DNA of 64,000 nt from G965267605 sp965267605 (GTDB taxonomy: Bacteria; Bacteroidota; Bacteroidia; Flavobacteriales_E; Vicingaceae). Of the stretch, positions 1-8,098 are shown in pieces. The position numbers were made by a program, and so were the translations under genes. The notes beneath the pieces are model-generated. The model had not been told where the DNA came from. It saw only the letters and a program-made list of their open reading frames with translations, and ran no database searches. Each line of letters opens with the position of its first letter. Positions within the stretch are counted from its first letter, which is position 1. Location: positions 1,674,001 through 1,738,000 of the forward strand of contig OZ254088.1 of the NCBI GenBank assembly GCA_965267605.1. The letters run 5' to 3'.

Positions 1-188
1 CGGAATTGGACAAACTGTTGAATGAGCAGATCACAATCAAGCAAAAGCAATTGGACCTGCTCAAGCACTTCAACGTAAAATACAAAGAGGTTATTTCCGT
101 GCGAAAAGTCGCCATGTTGTATGGCGTGGAGAAGCAATGGAAGAAGGAACTGCTTTACAAGATCAAAGAGAAACAAAAGCGGTATTAG
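1..188 (+). CDS. C-terminal fragment of an unidentified protein (5' end outside window)
   Basis: The reading frame is open from the first bases of the window, so the gene starts upstream and only about 61 C-terminal residues are visible. The fragment is highly charged and Lys-rich, probably helical, and ends in KEKQKRY. The pattern resembles the C-termini of Spy/CpxP-like helical periplasmic proteins that Bacteroidota often carry next to ECF sigma factors, but that is a guess from composition only. A clear intrinsic terminator follows 23 bases after the stop, so this is the last gene of its transcript. Confidence 0.5.
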   Translation, partial: ELDKLLNEQITIKQKQLDLLKHFNVKYKEVISVRKVAMLYGVEKQWKKELLYKIKEKQKRY

Positions 189-211
189 TGCGATTTAAGG
201 TTTTTGAGAAT

Positions 212-242
212 AGGGTATCGAATGATACCCTATTTTTGTTTC
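212..242 (+). terminator. Rho-independent terminator
   Basis: An 8-bp perfect stem AGGGTATC/GATACCCT closes a 4-nt GAAT loop and is followed by ATTTTTGTTT. It ends the transcript of the truncated upstream gene and lies just before the aminotransferase start, which supports the downstream ATG at 249 as the start of that gene. Confidence 0.85.
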
Positions 243-248
243 TGCATC

Positions 249-1433
249 ATGAGCACTTTGAAATTCGGACGACAAGCGGTAACGTGTGCCACCCCGATCG
301 GGTTGTCAGTTAGCCACGGTGAAGGAAGTTACATTGTGGACAAGGACGGCAAACGTTACCTGGACTTCGTGGCCGGCATCGCAGTCAACAACCTGGGACA
401 TGGCAATGAGGTAATCAAAGAGTCGATTAAGATTCAGCTGGATCGGAACATGCACTCCATGGTATATGGTGAGTTCGTTGAAGATACCACCATAGCATTG
501 GCGCTTAACATTTCGAAGAGATGTCCACAACAGCTTGATGCTGTATACTTCACCAACTCCGGAACTGAAGCCAATGAAGCAGCGATCAAGCTTGCCCGAA
601 GGACAACAGGAAGAAGCAGAATCATTTCTCTAATAGGTGCTTATCATGGCAGCACCCTGGGCTCTTTGTCGATCAGCGGCAACGAAACCAAAAAGGCTGC
701 GTTCCGACCATTACTTCCAGACTGTGTGCAGATCGCGTTGAACGACATGGATGCTATCCAACAAATTGATGAGCGTGTGGCTGGAGTAGTAATGGAAACC
801 ATTCAGGGTGATGCTGGAGTTCGAGCGCCTTCGATGGAGTTCATCAAAGCACTTCGGGAAAGGTGTACTGCAGTTGGTGCTAAACTGATTTTGGATGAAA
901 TCCAGGTAGGCATGGGCCGCACCGGAACGATGTTCGCCTTTGAACAATTTGACGTTGAACCGGATTATTTGACGCTCGGCAAAGCGCTGGGAGGAGGACT
1001 TCCAATTGGTGCATTGGCAGCACCCAAAAGTGAACTGGATCAATTCCATTCAAATCCTATGCTGGGACATATCACCACATTTGGTGGCAACCCTGTAGTC
1101 TGTGCAGCTGCAGGAGCATTTCTGCATGAAATGGATTATCAGGGCGTTCTTAAGCACGTGGAATCCAAGGGCCAAAGACTGGAAACAGCCCTCCAGCACA
1201 AAGCTATTAGGGAGATAAGAAGACATGGCTTGATGTTGGCCATCGACCTGAAAAGTGAAGAACACGTGAATCAAGTCATAAATGGCTGTCTCGAAAACGG
1301 ATTGATCCTTTTCAGATTCCTTTCTTGTCCTGCGAGTTTCAGGATATCTCCTCCGCTAAATATTGCAGATGCAGATATTGATAAGGGTTGTGGTATTCTA
1401 ATGCAGCAGCTCGACCGGCTACCACTTGGATAA
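249..1433 (+). CDS. Class-III PLP aminotransferase, acetylornithine aminotransferase-like
   Basis: A 394-residue fold-type I, class-III aminotransferase. Visible landmarks are the cofactor-phosphate motif NSGTEANE (about 103-110), the AYHGSTLGS loop (about 131-139), LILDEIQ with the PLP-ring Asp (about 213-219) and the Schiff-base Lys in TLGKALGGG (Lys245). The family covers acetylornithine, succinylornithine, 4-aminobutyrate and ornithine aminotransferases. Length and motifs fit the ArgD-like group, but no arginine-synthesis gene is nearby, so the substrate is open. An upstream in-frame ATG at 204 would place the start inside the preceding terminator, so the ATG at 249 (MSTLKFG) is preferred. 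The 3' end overlaps the convergent peptidase gene by 15 bases. Confidence 0.85.
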   Translation: MSTLKFGRQAVTCATPIGLSVSHGEGSYIVDKDGKRYLDFVAGIAVNNLGHGNEVIKESIKIQLDRNMHSMVYGEFVEDTTIALALNISKRCPQQLDAVYFTNSGTEANEAAIKLARRTTGRSRIISLIGAYHGSTLGSLSISGNETKKAAFRPLLPDCVQIALNDMDAIQQIDERVAGVVMETIQGDAGVRAPSMEFIKALRERCTAVGAKLILDEIQVGMGRTGTMFAFEQFDVEPDYLTLGKALGGGLPIGALAAPKSELDQFHSNPMLGHITTFGGNPVVCAAAGAFLHEMDYQGVLKHVESKGQRLETALQHKAIREIRRHGLMLAIDLKSEEHVNQVINGCLENGLILFRFLSCPASFRISPPLNIADADIDKGCGILMQQLDRLPLG

Positions 1434-3068
1434 CTTGTGAGTTACATTGCCCGAAGGGGCAACAATTCTCAACACGTAGATACCCGAACGATTGGTGATC
1501 AACTCTTCGATCTTAAAGTTCTTGTACTCCCCTTTCTTCATGATCTCGTTGTGCATATACACACGTTTTCCCATGGCATCTATCAGCTCTACATTCACAA
1601 TTTGATCTGCTGCGGAGTAATAGACAAACTGAACCTTATTGTTAAACGGATTGGGGAACGCACTGAGAATATGGTTCTGCGTAGTATCTGTAATTGACGT
1701 TCCGTTGAGGGAAAGAAAGGCATTGATGAAGTTGGGGATGCCGTATCCGAAATCAAAGTCGGGGTTCTTGTATTTGTGTGCAGATTCTTCGATCGCTTTC
1801 TTGATTTCCATTCCTGACTTATTAGGAAATGCAGACCACAATGAAGCTGCCAATCCGGCAATCAAAGGTGAGCTGAATGAAGTACCATTGCCATAGAAGA
1901 TATCACCTGCCGGAGCAATGATAGCTGTCCCCCAGCCCAGGCCACAAACGTTAGGTTTGATTCTGCTATCGAAGGTTGGTCCACGCGAAGAGAAAGGTGC
2001 TACATTCTCATTCAATCCTACCGCACCCACGGCCAACACAGAATCACCATCTGCGGGAGCACCAATAAAATACCAACTGTTTCCACCTGAATTACCGGCA
2101 CTATTCACCACCAACATGCCCTTGGCAGCCGCAAAATCCGCCCCCTTGGTGATTCTGGCTGTATTGCCATCCATGTGATCGTAAATATGGCTGGTCAGTG
2201 TATCATCGTAATCTGTATAGCCAAGACTGGAGTTGATCACGTCTATACCCATAGAATCTGCAAGTTCAGCTGCAGCCACCCAATTGTCCTCTTCAATTAC
2301 GTACTCCGAACCCACGTTTTCCGTTCGAATCAAAACATAACTCGCGTCAGGAGCAGCGCCCACATATCGACCATCCTTGCGGGCTGCCATTACCGATAAA
2401 ACGTTCAAGCCGTGGGAATGCTCGTCATATACGGAGTTATCCAGGTTCACGAAATCCCAGGTGTGTAGAATACGATTTTCATTTCGCAAATGATCGAAGA
2501 AATCCAATTGATCAACACTATTGAAACCTGAATCAAAAACACCTACCCAGATCCCCTTGCCCGTATGTCCGGATTCATGGAGGAACTCTCCACCAACCAT
2601 TTCGATCTGATCTGAAGCAACTCCATGGTCGAATTCATTCAACTTCGCTCCTACCGTTCCAAATTTCTTATCAACCTCAGCCTTCTTGTTGGTCTTGTAT
2701 ATATATGTTCGCTCCACAGATTGGATAAACGGCATTTGCAACATGGAATCTACATGGGAAGAATCTGCTGTGGAAACCGTTATCCCATTCAGCCATTTGC
2801 TCTTGCTACGCACGGTAACACCAACTCCTTTTACTGCCTGAACGTATGCCGGGTTAACCGGAAGGTCAGTCTGATCAATGGATATGCCGGCCTTATTCCT
2901 TCTATCTATAGCGCGCTGACTGAGAAAGGCCGAAGGATTGGAAATTGTATAGGGCGTTCCCGTCTTGTCTTTGAATTTTACCCAATAGCAATGTTCCGGC
3001 TGAGCGAGGCAGCCACCAGCCAACACCAATCCAAGAATTACTGTATAGAATAGCTTTTGACAACCCAT
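1419..3068 (-). CDS. Secreted S8 (subtilisin-like) serine peptidase with T9SS type A sorting domain
   Basis: A 549-residue exported protease. A signal peptide (about 1-22, hydrophobic VILGLVLAGG) is followed by a propeptide-like region with the Bacteroidota-typical LSQRAIDRR, then the S8 catalytic domain. The triad is Asp179 (GVFDSGF), His219 (HSHG) and Ser397 (GTSFSSP), with the oxyanion Asn in SAGNSGG (about 323-329). All are intact, so activity is expected. The last 80 residues (AFPNPFNNKV to the end) form a type A C-terminal sorting domain, predicting export by the type IX system and removal of the tail. It overlaps the upstream lipoprotein gene by 31 bases, suggesting one operon with the next two genes. 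Confidence 0.93.
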   Translation of the reverse strand: MGCQKLFYTVILGLVLAGGCLAQPEHCYWVKFKDKTGTPYTISNPSAFLSQRAIDRRNKAGISIDQTDLPVNPAYVQAVKGVGVTVRSKSKWLNGITVSTADSSHVDSMLQMPFIQSVERTYIYKTNKKAEVDKKFGTVGAKLNEFDHGVASDQIEMVGGEFLHESGHTGKGIWVGVFDSGFNSVDQLDFFDHLRNENRILHTWDFVNLDNSVYDEHSHGLNVLSVMAARKDGRYVGAAPDASYVLIRTENVGSEYVIEEDNWVAAAELADSMGIDVINSSLGYTDYDDTLTSHIYDHMDGNTARITKGADFAAAKGMLVVNSAGNSGGNSWYFIGAPADGDSVLAVGAVGLNENVAPFSSRGPTFDSRIKPNVCGLGWGTAIIAPAGDIFYGNGTSFSSPLIAGLAASLWSAFPNKSGMEIKKAIEESAHKYKNPDFDFGYGIPNFINAFLSLNGTSITDTTQNHILSAFPNPFNNKVQFVYYSAADQIVNVELIDAMGKRVYMHNEIMKKGEYKNFKIEELITNRSGIYVLRIVAPSGNVTHKLSKW

Positions 3069-3757
3069 CTTACATCGTACCCATCATCTGGCTCGTAGAG
3101 CCCTGTGCTACTATTGAATTTCTTATCCAGCCAGATCTTACGGTGATAGACCAATCCCACGCCAGCTGCGTACTGTTCCTCGCTGTACTGTCTTTGGGTA
3201 AGAATAATGTCTTCATCATCGAATTGGATCACTGAACAAACAGAATCAAAGTTAAGCCCATTTACCGTTTGCTGGTCATGAATAAAGCGGTAATGATATA
3301 CCCAGGACGCATCTGTGTTTTTCGCATTGCCATCCCATGTGCTACTCAACAATGGTGGCAAGGCCATTTTAACGATCCTCTTGTTCTCCTCCACTTGTTC
3401 TATTCCACCAGTTGTATAATTGGCATGCCAGATATCAGCAACAACAAACAAAGATGAGTCGGTTAACTTGTAGGCACGTTCAATTTCGAAAGCCTGGCTC
3501 CCTTCACCATCGGTGAACTCCTTTCCAACCCTTACCCTCAATTCAAATTCAATGGTATCCACAGATTGAGTAAACCCATCGTAAACAATAGAGTCCACTT
3601 CATAAATCACCCAGTTCCCTGAAGTCAATGGAAAGTACTTGCGACCATCATCGAATCCTTCGATGGTTTTTTTCTTACAGCTGAACAATGCAAGTGCACA
3701 CAACAGAATTGCTGTGTACCTATTGATCGTATGGGTCGAATCCAGGGCGGACTTCAT
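3038..3757 (-). CDS. Predicted lipoprotein of unknown function
   Basis: A 239-residue protein with an N-terminal hydrophobic stretch ending in the lipobox-like LALFSC followed by KKK (Cys at about 27), so it is probably an acylated envelope protein. The remainder contains a YFPLTSGNWVIYEVDS segment seen in many Bacteroidota lipoproteins, and is otherwise beta-rich with no catalytic motif I recognise. The only usable ATG gives a 26-residue leader and a 38-base overlap with the upstream MORN-like gene. Its end overlaps the subtilase start by 31 bases. Function unknown. Confidence 0.75.
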   Translation of the reverse strand: MKSALDSTHTINRYTAILLCALALFSCKKKTIEGFDDGRKYFPLTSGNWVIYEVDSIVYDGFTQSVDTIEFELRVRVGKEFTDGEGSQAFEIERAYKLTDSSLFVVADIWHANYTTGGIEQVEENKRIVKMALPPLLSSTWDGNAKNTDASWVYHYRFIHDQQTVNGLNFDSVCSVIQFDDEDIILTQRQYSEEQYAAGVGLVYHRKIWLDKKFNSSTGLYEPDDGYDVRWVVKSYSIQ

Positions 3758-4526
3758 TAGGTGAAAGTCGGTCTTGCTTCAATTTCATTTCCGGTTCTGG
3801 AAGCAAAGGATCATCTTTCTGCCCTTCAGGTTTACCGTTGACGTACTTAACCTGCTTCTCAACTCCTCCGCTCTGCTTGAAGAACGTCCACAATCCATGT
3901 TTTACATCCTTCTTGTATCGTCCGTCTATCTGCTTCTTACCATTGGTATAATAGTAATAAGCCTTTCCTTCCAGAATACCATTGTTTAACGTGCATTCAC
4001 GCTTCTTGTTACCATTCTCGTAATACGTAGTCCAGATACCAGTGGCAACATCATTCTCGTACGTTTTCGTCTCGGCCAACTTCCCGGTCGCAGGATAGAA
4101 CACTTTATGTATTCCATATTTCTTTCCAACGATATAAGATTCAGTTGCAATCTTGATCCCGTGTTTGTAGTTATAGAACGTCCAAATGCTGTCTCGCTTC
4201 TGGTTAACATATTTCCCAAATGCCATAGGCTTCTCATTGGCATGGAATGAAGTAGCGTAAGAGACTCCCTTCGCACGATGTTCAATGATGGTAAAAGGTC
4301 GGCCATCCTCGTAGTAATACATAAACTTACCAACGGGCTTATCGTCTTTAAACTGACCTATATAGCGCAGGTTTCCATTGCGATGGAATTTTCTCCATTT
4401 GCCTTGCTTTCTGCCCTGCGCATCTTTTTGGTTGAATTTATCTTTATCGTCCTGAGCATAAATTGCAACCGTTGAAAGCGCTAAAAACGCAAGTAATATG
4501 TGTCTGAAAACCGTCTTCATAACCAT
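3720..4526 (-). CDS. Secreted MORN-like / YwqK-family repeat protein
   Basis: A 268-residue exported protein. The signal peptide (about 1-25) ends at VAIYAQ. The rest consists of about six repeats of roughly 23 residues with the shape G-x-W-x-x-Y-x-x-NGxxx (for example GKWRKFHRNGNLRYIGQF and GIWTTYYENGNKKRECTL). This is the MORN_2/YwqK repeat pattern, which is common in secreted Bacteroidota proteins. Some database entries label the family an antitoxin, but nothing here supports a toxin-antitoxin role: no partner gene is adjacent and the protein is exported. Start ambiguous between two ATGs two codons apart. It heads a three-gene overlapping set with the lipoprotein and the subtilase. Confidence 0.8.
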   Translation of the reverse strand: MVMKTVFRHILLAFLALSTVAIYAQDDKDKFNQKDAQGRKQGKWRKFHRNGNLRYIGQFKDDKPVGKFMYYYEDGRPFTIIEHRAKGVSYATSFHANEKPMAFGKYVNQKRDSIWTFYNYKHGIKIATESYIVGKKYGIHKVFYPATGKLAETKTYENDVATGIWTTYYENGNKKRECTLNNGILEGKAYYYYTNGKKQIDGRYKKDVKHGLWTFFKQSGGVEKQVKYVNGKPEGQKDDPLLPEPEMKLKQDRLSPNEVRPGFDPYDQ

Positions 4527-4597
4527 ACAACTGTGATAGTCATATTAGGTTACATGCAAACCTGATACCAATTTAGCCGATAATTGTGAATGACCAG

Positions 4598-5554
4598 TTA
4601 AATGGTCTTCTCAATCTGATAATTGTTCCGTTGTGGGTTGTTACGTGCTACCATTTCCGCTATGAATCCTGCCAGGAACAGTTGAGAGCCAATAATCATA
4701 CACGTTAACGACAGGTAGAAGAAGGGCGATGATGTAACCAATCTCGCTTTGGTGTCAATAAACAGCTTGTCGATTCCCAACCAAAGTGCGGCAAGAAATC
4801 CAATAAAGAACATGATCGTACCCACAAACCCAAATAGATGCATTGGGCGCTTTCCGAATTTGGATACAAACGTGATTGAAATCAGGTCGAGAAAACCATT
4901 CACGAAGCGCTCAAGACCAAACTTGGTCTTTCCATGCTTACGTTCCTGATGGGTTACAACCTTCTCTCCAATTTCAGAGAAACCGGTCCACTTGGCAATC
5001 ACAGGAATGTATCTGTGCATTTCACCGTATACCTCAATGGACTTTACTACCTCGTGCTTGTACGCTTTCAGTCCACAATTAAAATCGTGCAGGTAAATCC
5101 CACTCATCGCGCGGGTAGCTGCATTGAAGAACTTGGTGGGTACAGTCTTTGTAATCGGATCGTATCTCTTCTTCTTCCATCCCGATACCAGATCATATCC
5201 TTCATCTACAATCATTTCATACAATCCGGGAATTTCATCGGGACTGTCCTGTAAATCCGCATCCATGGTTATCACCACGCGACCCTCTACAGCTTCAAAT
5301 CCGGTATTCAATGCTGCAGATTTACCATAGTTCCTTCTGAACTTGATGCCACGAATATTGGGGTCTTCCTTAGAGAGTTTTTCAATTACTTCCCAGGAAT
5401 CATCCTTACTTCCATCATCTATCATGACCACTTCGTACGAAATACCCTCCTTGTTACAGACCTTCCTGATCCATTCTGTCAGCTCAGGTAGCGACTCTTC
5501 CTCATTGAAGAGCGGTACAACGATACTTACGTCTTTGTTATAATGTCTTTCCAA
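4598..5554 (-). CDS. GT2 family polyprenyl-phosphate glycosyltransferase (DPM1/GtrB-like)
   Basis: A 318-residue membrane-anchored glycosyltransferase. The N-terminal GT-A domain (about 1-225) carries VVPLFNEEESLPEL, the MIDDGSKD nucleotide-sugar motif and the metal-binding region ITMDADLQDSP. KHGKTKFGLERFVNGF precedes two hydrophobic helices (about 238-260 and 275-303). The layout is that of GtrB, ArnC and dolichol-phosphate mannose synthase enzymes, which load a sugar on undecaprenyl phosphate. The sugar cannot be read from sequence. It follows the DUF4199 gene by a single base, so the pair is likely co-transcribed. Confidence 0.9.
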   Translation of the reverse strand: MERHYNKDVSIVVPLFNEEESLPELTEWIRKVCNKEGISYEVVMIDDGSKDDSWEVIEKLSKEDPNIRGIKFRRNYGKSAALNTGFEAVEGRVVITMDADLQDSPDEIPGLYEMIVDEGYDLVSGWKKKRYDPITKTVPTKFFNAATRAMSGIYLHDFNCGLKAYKHEVVKSIEVYGEMHRYIPVIAKWTGFSEIGEKVVTHQERKHGKTKFGLERFVNGFLDLISITFVSKFGKRPMHLFGFVGTIMFFIGFLAALWLGIDKLFIDTKARLVTSSPFFYLSLTCMIIGSQLFLAGFIAEMVARNNPQRNNYQIEKTI

Positions 5555-5555
5555 A

Positions 5556-6059
5556 CTATTCGAAAGAAGGATTTCGCTTCAGAACTGCTGCGATAATGAG
5601 TAACAGGAGTGAATTCCCTACCACCTTCTGAAAGAAGTTGATAGGTGCACTGATATATGGTTTACTGAATTTCTCAATTCTTGGTAACGCTTCTGCAATT
5701 TGCTCCTCCGTCATTCCCCAATCTTCCATTCCCTCAATCTGCAGAGCGATTGCCTTTTCAACGAACTCTGGGTCGATAAATTGCATGTAGATGAAATCAC
5801 CCAATGTGCCAATGCCTTGCCCCAGGATAATAATAAGTAGCCCCAATCCGAATGCCTCTTTGAACGAAATCAGTCCAGCATTCACCTCTTCACGGTAACG
5901 TTTGATACCGTATACCAAAATGATCGGAAGCGCAACTACGGTTCCCATATAGAGCACGTAATAGGTGGGTGTATTGAGGCCCGCCATAAACCCTATATAC
6001 TTGAATATGATGAACGTGAGACCCAGGATCACACCGTTCTTAATAACGTACGGCTTCAC
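5556..6059 (-). CDS. DUF4199 membrane protein
   Basis: A 167-residue integral membrane protein with four hydrophobic helices: about 8-25, 33-52, 69-90 and 143-161. A soluble loop rich in Glu and Met lies between helices three and four. The arrangement and the ISFKEAFGLGLLIIILGQ segment match DUF4199, a Bacteroidota-restricted family. Function is unknown. In this phylum it is frequently the gene before a DPM1-like GT2, as here, which suggests a shared role in the membrane. A TATTTTTG box on the minus strand (6079-6086) could be its promoter, but no good -33 partner is visible. Confidence 0.85.
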   Translation of the reverse strand: MKPYVIKNGVILGLTFIIFKYIGFMAGLNTPTYYVLYMGTVVALPIILVYGIKRYREEVNAGLISFKEAFGLGLLIIILGQGIGTLGDFIYMQFIDPEFVEKAIALQIEGMEDWGMTEEQIAEALPRIEKFSKPYISAPINFFQKVVGNSLLLLIIAAVLKRNPSFE

Positions 6060-6173
6060 TTTTCAAGGATGTTTGAAACAAAAATAGAAATAATGAGTAC
6101 ACCCTATCTTTAAAGCGAATGTAAGCAAGCTCAAGGCCTTGATTTTCAACAACATTATTTGATGTTGGATACA

Positions 6174-6204
6174 TTGCACCGAGCAATAATTTATGCTAAA
6201 TTTG
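6174..6204 (+). promoter_or_regulatory. Bacteroidota-type sigma promoter
   Basis: TTG at 6174-6176, a 20-nt spacer, then TAAATTTG at 6197-6204. This fits the Bacteroidota primary-sigma consensus (TTG or TTTG, 19-21 nt, TAnnTTTG). Predicted transcription starts near 6211, about 13 nt before the ATG of the secreted protein gene. Confidence 0.7.
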
Positions 6205-6223
6205 ATCGACCAAATTCTGTTCT

Positions 6224-8026
6224 ATGAAAAGAATCTTTACGCTACTTTCTATTGTCATGTTGACCGCTAGCGCTTTTGCGCAGGGACCTGTAGTTGAGGC
6301 TACTTATTTCCCCGTGCCGGGTACACGTTTTAAGCACGCGTACGACACTATGTCAACACAATTCAACACACTGCCAAGCAGCACACCTGGAACACACTGG
6401 CGATATGACACCATATTCCAGAATCCTACGATGATGTTCCCATACACCACGTACTATGGCGATACTGCCAGGATGACACCGGGTCATGCTACGCTATTTC
6501 CCAGAGCAACACACGCTTCTTATCTGCGTGGTGCTATCGAGGATTCAACATGGGTATACATCAAGGCGGATACCAACGGTATTCACTATGTAGGTGCCAT
6601 GAAGGAAGGAATGGGTACGCTGTATTTCGGTGCTTCTGCCTTTAACTTTACGGTTGACTCTATTGAGTATTTGGGAGATGAATTGGTTATGCCGTCAATC
6701 GTTTCTATGGCTACCAATATTCAGGATAGAGCAAGAGAGATCACACATGCCAATGTGCCGGCTTTGGGTCTTAACAATTCCAAAATCATTTCAAACATCA
6801 GAAAGACATTCAAAGGCTACTCCTATGGAACGCTTACTACACCGGAGGGCACATGGAGCAATGTATTGGTGATCCAGGAAACTGAAATGAAGACTGATAC
6901 CATTATCCCTGGAGGGATCTGGAGTCCTTCTTACTTCCCGGAAGACACCATTGTGCGGTATCATTTCTTAAGGAATAATACGTTCGGAACCTCTCACCTT
7001 CAATTGTTGAAGTACAACGATGCAGGTAGAACCTTCCACTACGGCTTCTATGTAAAACCCGTCAGCTATGGCTCGATCGCTGGAACCGTGTTCGATACAA
7101 CCGGAGCAGCGGTAAACGGTGGTACAGCTCTACTCTACAGGGAGCACTCGCTATTCTCAAGAGATGATGTATTGGACAGTGTTAACATTGACAACGCAGG
7201 TAACTATGCATTCGATTCGATTCCTTATGGTGTCTATAGAATTGCTGCGCGACCTTCAGCACTTTACAGCGGAAACAATGCTATGACAACCTACTATGGT
7301 GATACAACGGACTGGATCCAGGCGGATGAGCTAATCACACTGGCTGGTCAGTGGGGTGATACCAATGGGGTTGACACTAACAATGTGAATATCACACTGG
7401 TCTATGGACCAAACACAGGCGGAAGTAATTCCATCAATGGTAACCTCAGCTGGAACTGGACAAAATCCGGACCTAAAGCAACTGGTGACCCACTACCTGG
7501 TGTTGATATTCTCATCAAGAGAAAGCCCGGGGATAAACCGGTAAATGGAGCAATAACGGGAGGGCCAACAGGACACTATAACATACCAAACATACCTGAT
7601 GGCACATATGATGTCTTCGTGGATGTACCTGGGTGTTATCACTCCTCCACCTATACCGTCACCGTTTCAGGTGGACAGGTCATAGGATGTTTGGACTTCC
7701 AGGTGAGTTTGGACAGTATATACACCACATGTTTCCCAACCTATATGGGGGAAACTGATGGAGCTGGCAGTTCCAGCATGAGAGCTGTTCCGAATCCATT
7801 CAATGAAGCAACATCCATTCAAGTGAATCTTGAAAATGATGCCGATGTAAGACTGGAAGTTTACAACTTGCTTGGTGTTCAAGTATATAGCACCAACAAT
7901 GTTAAGCGTAACAAGGGTGTTAATCAGTGGGATCTTGCGGAAGGCATGAACAGCGCTGGTGTATACCTTGTGAAGTTGATGATCGACAATCAGCATTCAC
8001 AAACGCTAAGAATCGTTAAGGAATAA
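6224..8026 (+). CDS. Secreted T9SS type A protein with carboxypeptidase-regulatory-like domains
   Basis: A 600-residue exported protein. The signal peptide (1-19) ends in TASAFAQ. Residues 20-280 are a beta-rich region of unknown function with many Thr and Tyr. Two SdrD-B/CarboxypepD_reg-like folds follow: one around 285-370 (GSIAGTVFDTTGAAVNGGTALLY), the second around 405-495 (INGNLSWNW to GTYDVFVDVPGC). The C-terminal 80 residues (AVPNPFNEATSI to the end) are a type A sorting domain. It is therefore predicted cargo of the type IX system, released or anchored at the surface. A perfect promoter precedes it and a terminator follows 18 bases after the stop, so it is a single-gene transcript. 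Confidence 0.9.
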   Translation: MKRIFTLLSIVMLTASAFAQGPVVEATYFPVPGTRFKHAYDTMSTQFNTLPSSTPGTHWRYDTIFQNPTMMFPYTTYYGDTARMTPGHATLFPRATHASYLRGAIEDSTWVYIKADTNGIHYVGAMKEGMGTLYFGASAFNFTVDSIEYLGDELVMPSIVSMATNIQDRAREITHANVPALGLNNSKIISNIRKTFKGYSYGTLTTPEGTWSNVLVIQETEMKTDTIIPGGIWSPSYFPEDTIVRYHFLRNNTFGTSHLQLLKYNDAGRTFHYGFYVKPVSYGSIAGTVFDTTGAAVNGGTALLYREHSLFSRDDVLDSVNIDNAGNYAFDSIPYGVYRIAARPSALYSGNNAMTTYYGDTTDWIQADELITLAGQWGDTNGVDTNNVNITLVYGPNTGGSNSINGNLSWNWTKSGPKATGDPLPGVDILIKRKPGDKPVNGAITGGPTGHYNIPNIPDGTYDVFVDVPGCYHSSTYTVTVSGGQVIGCLDFQVSLDSIYTTCFPTYMGETDGAGSSSMRAVPNPFNEATSIQVNLENDADVRLEVYNLLGVQVYSTNNVKRNKGVNQWDLAEGMNSAGVYLVKLMIDNQHSQTLRIVKE

Positions 8027-8044
8027 ATCCAATAATAGTCGTTT

Positions 8045-8074
8045 AAAAGGCCTTCGTTTGAAGGCCTTTTTTTG
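8045..8074 (+). terminator. Rho-independent terminator
   Basis: An 11-bp perfect stem AAAAGGCCTTC/GAAGGCCTTTT with a GTTT loop, followed by TTTG. It ends the T9SS protein transcript and separates it from the downstream phosphatase gene. Confidence 0.92.
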
Positions 8075-8098
8075 TTTACAACCTTATCTTTGTGGGCC

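Noticed and set aside
3720..4526. YwqK-like protein as part of a toxin-antitoxin module.
   Set aside because: The antitoxin label comes from database naming. The protein is exported and the neighbouring genes are a lipoprotein and a protease, with no toxin candidate.
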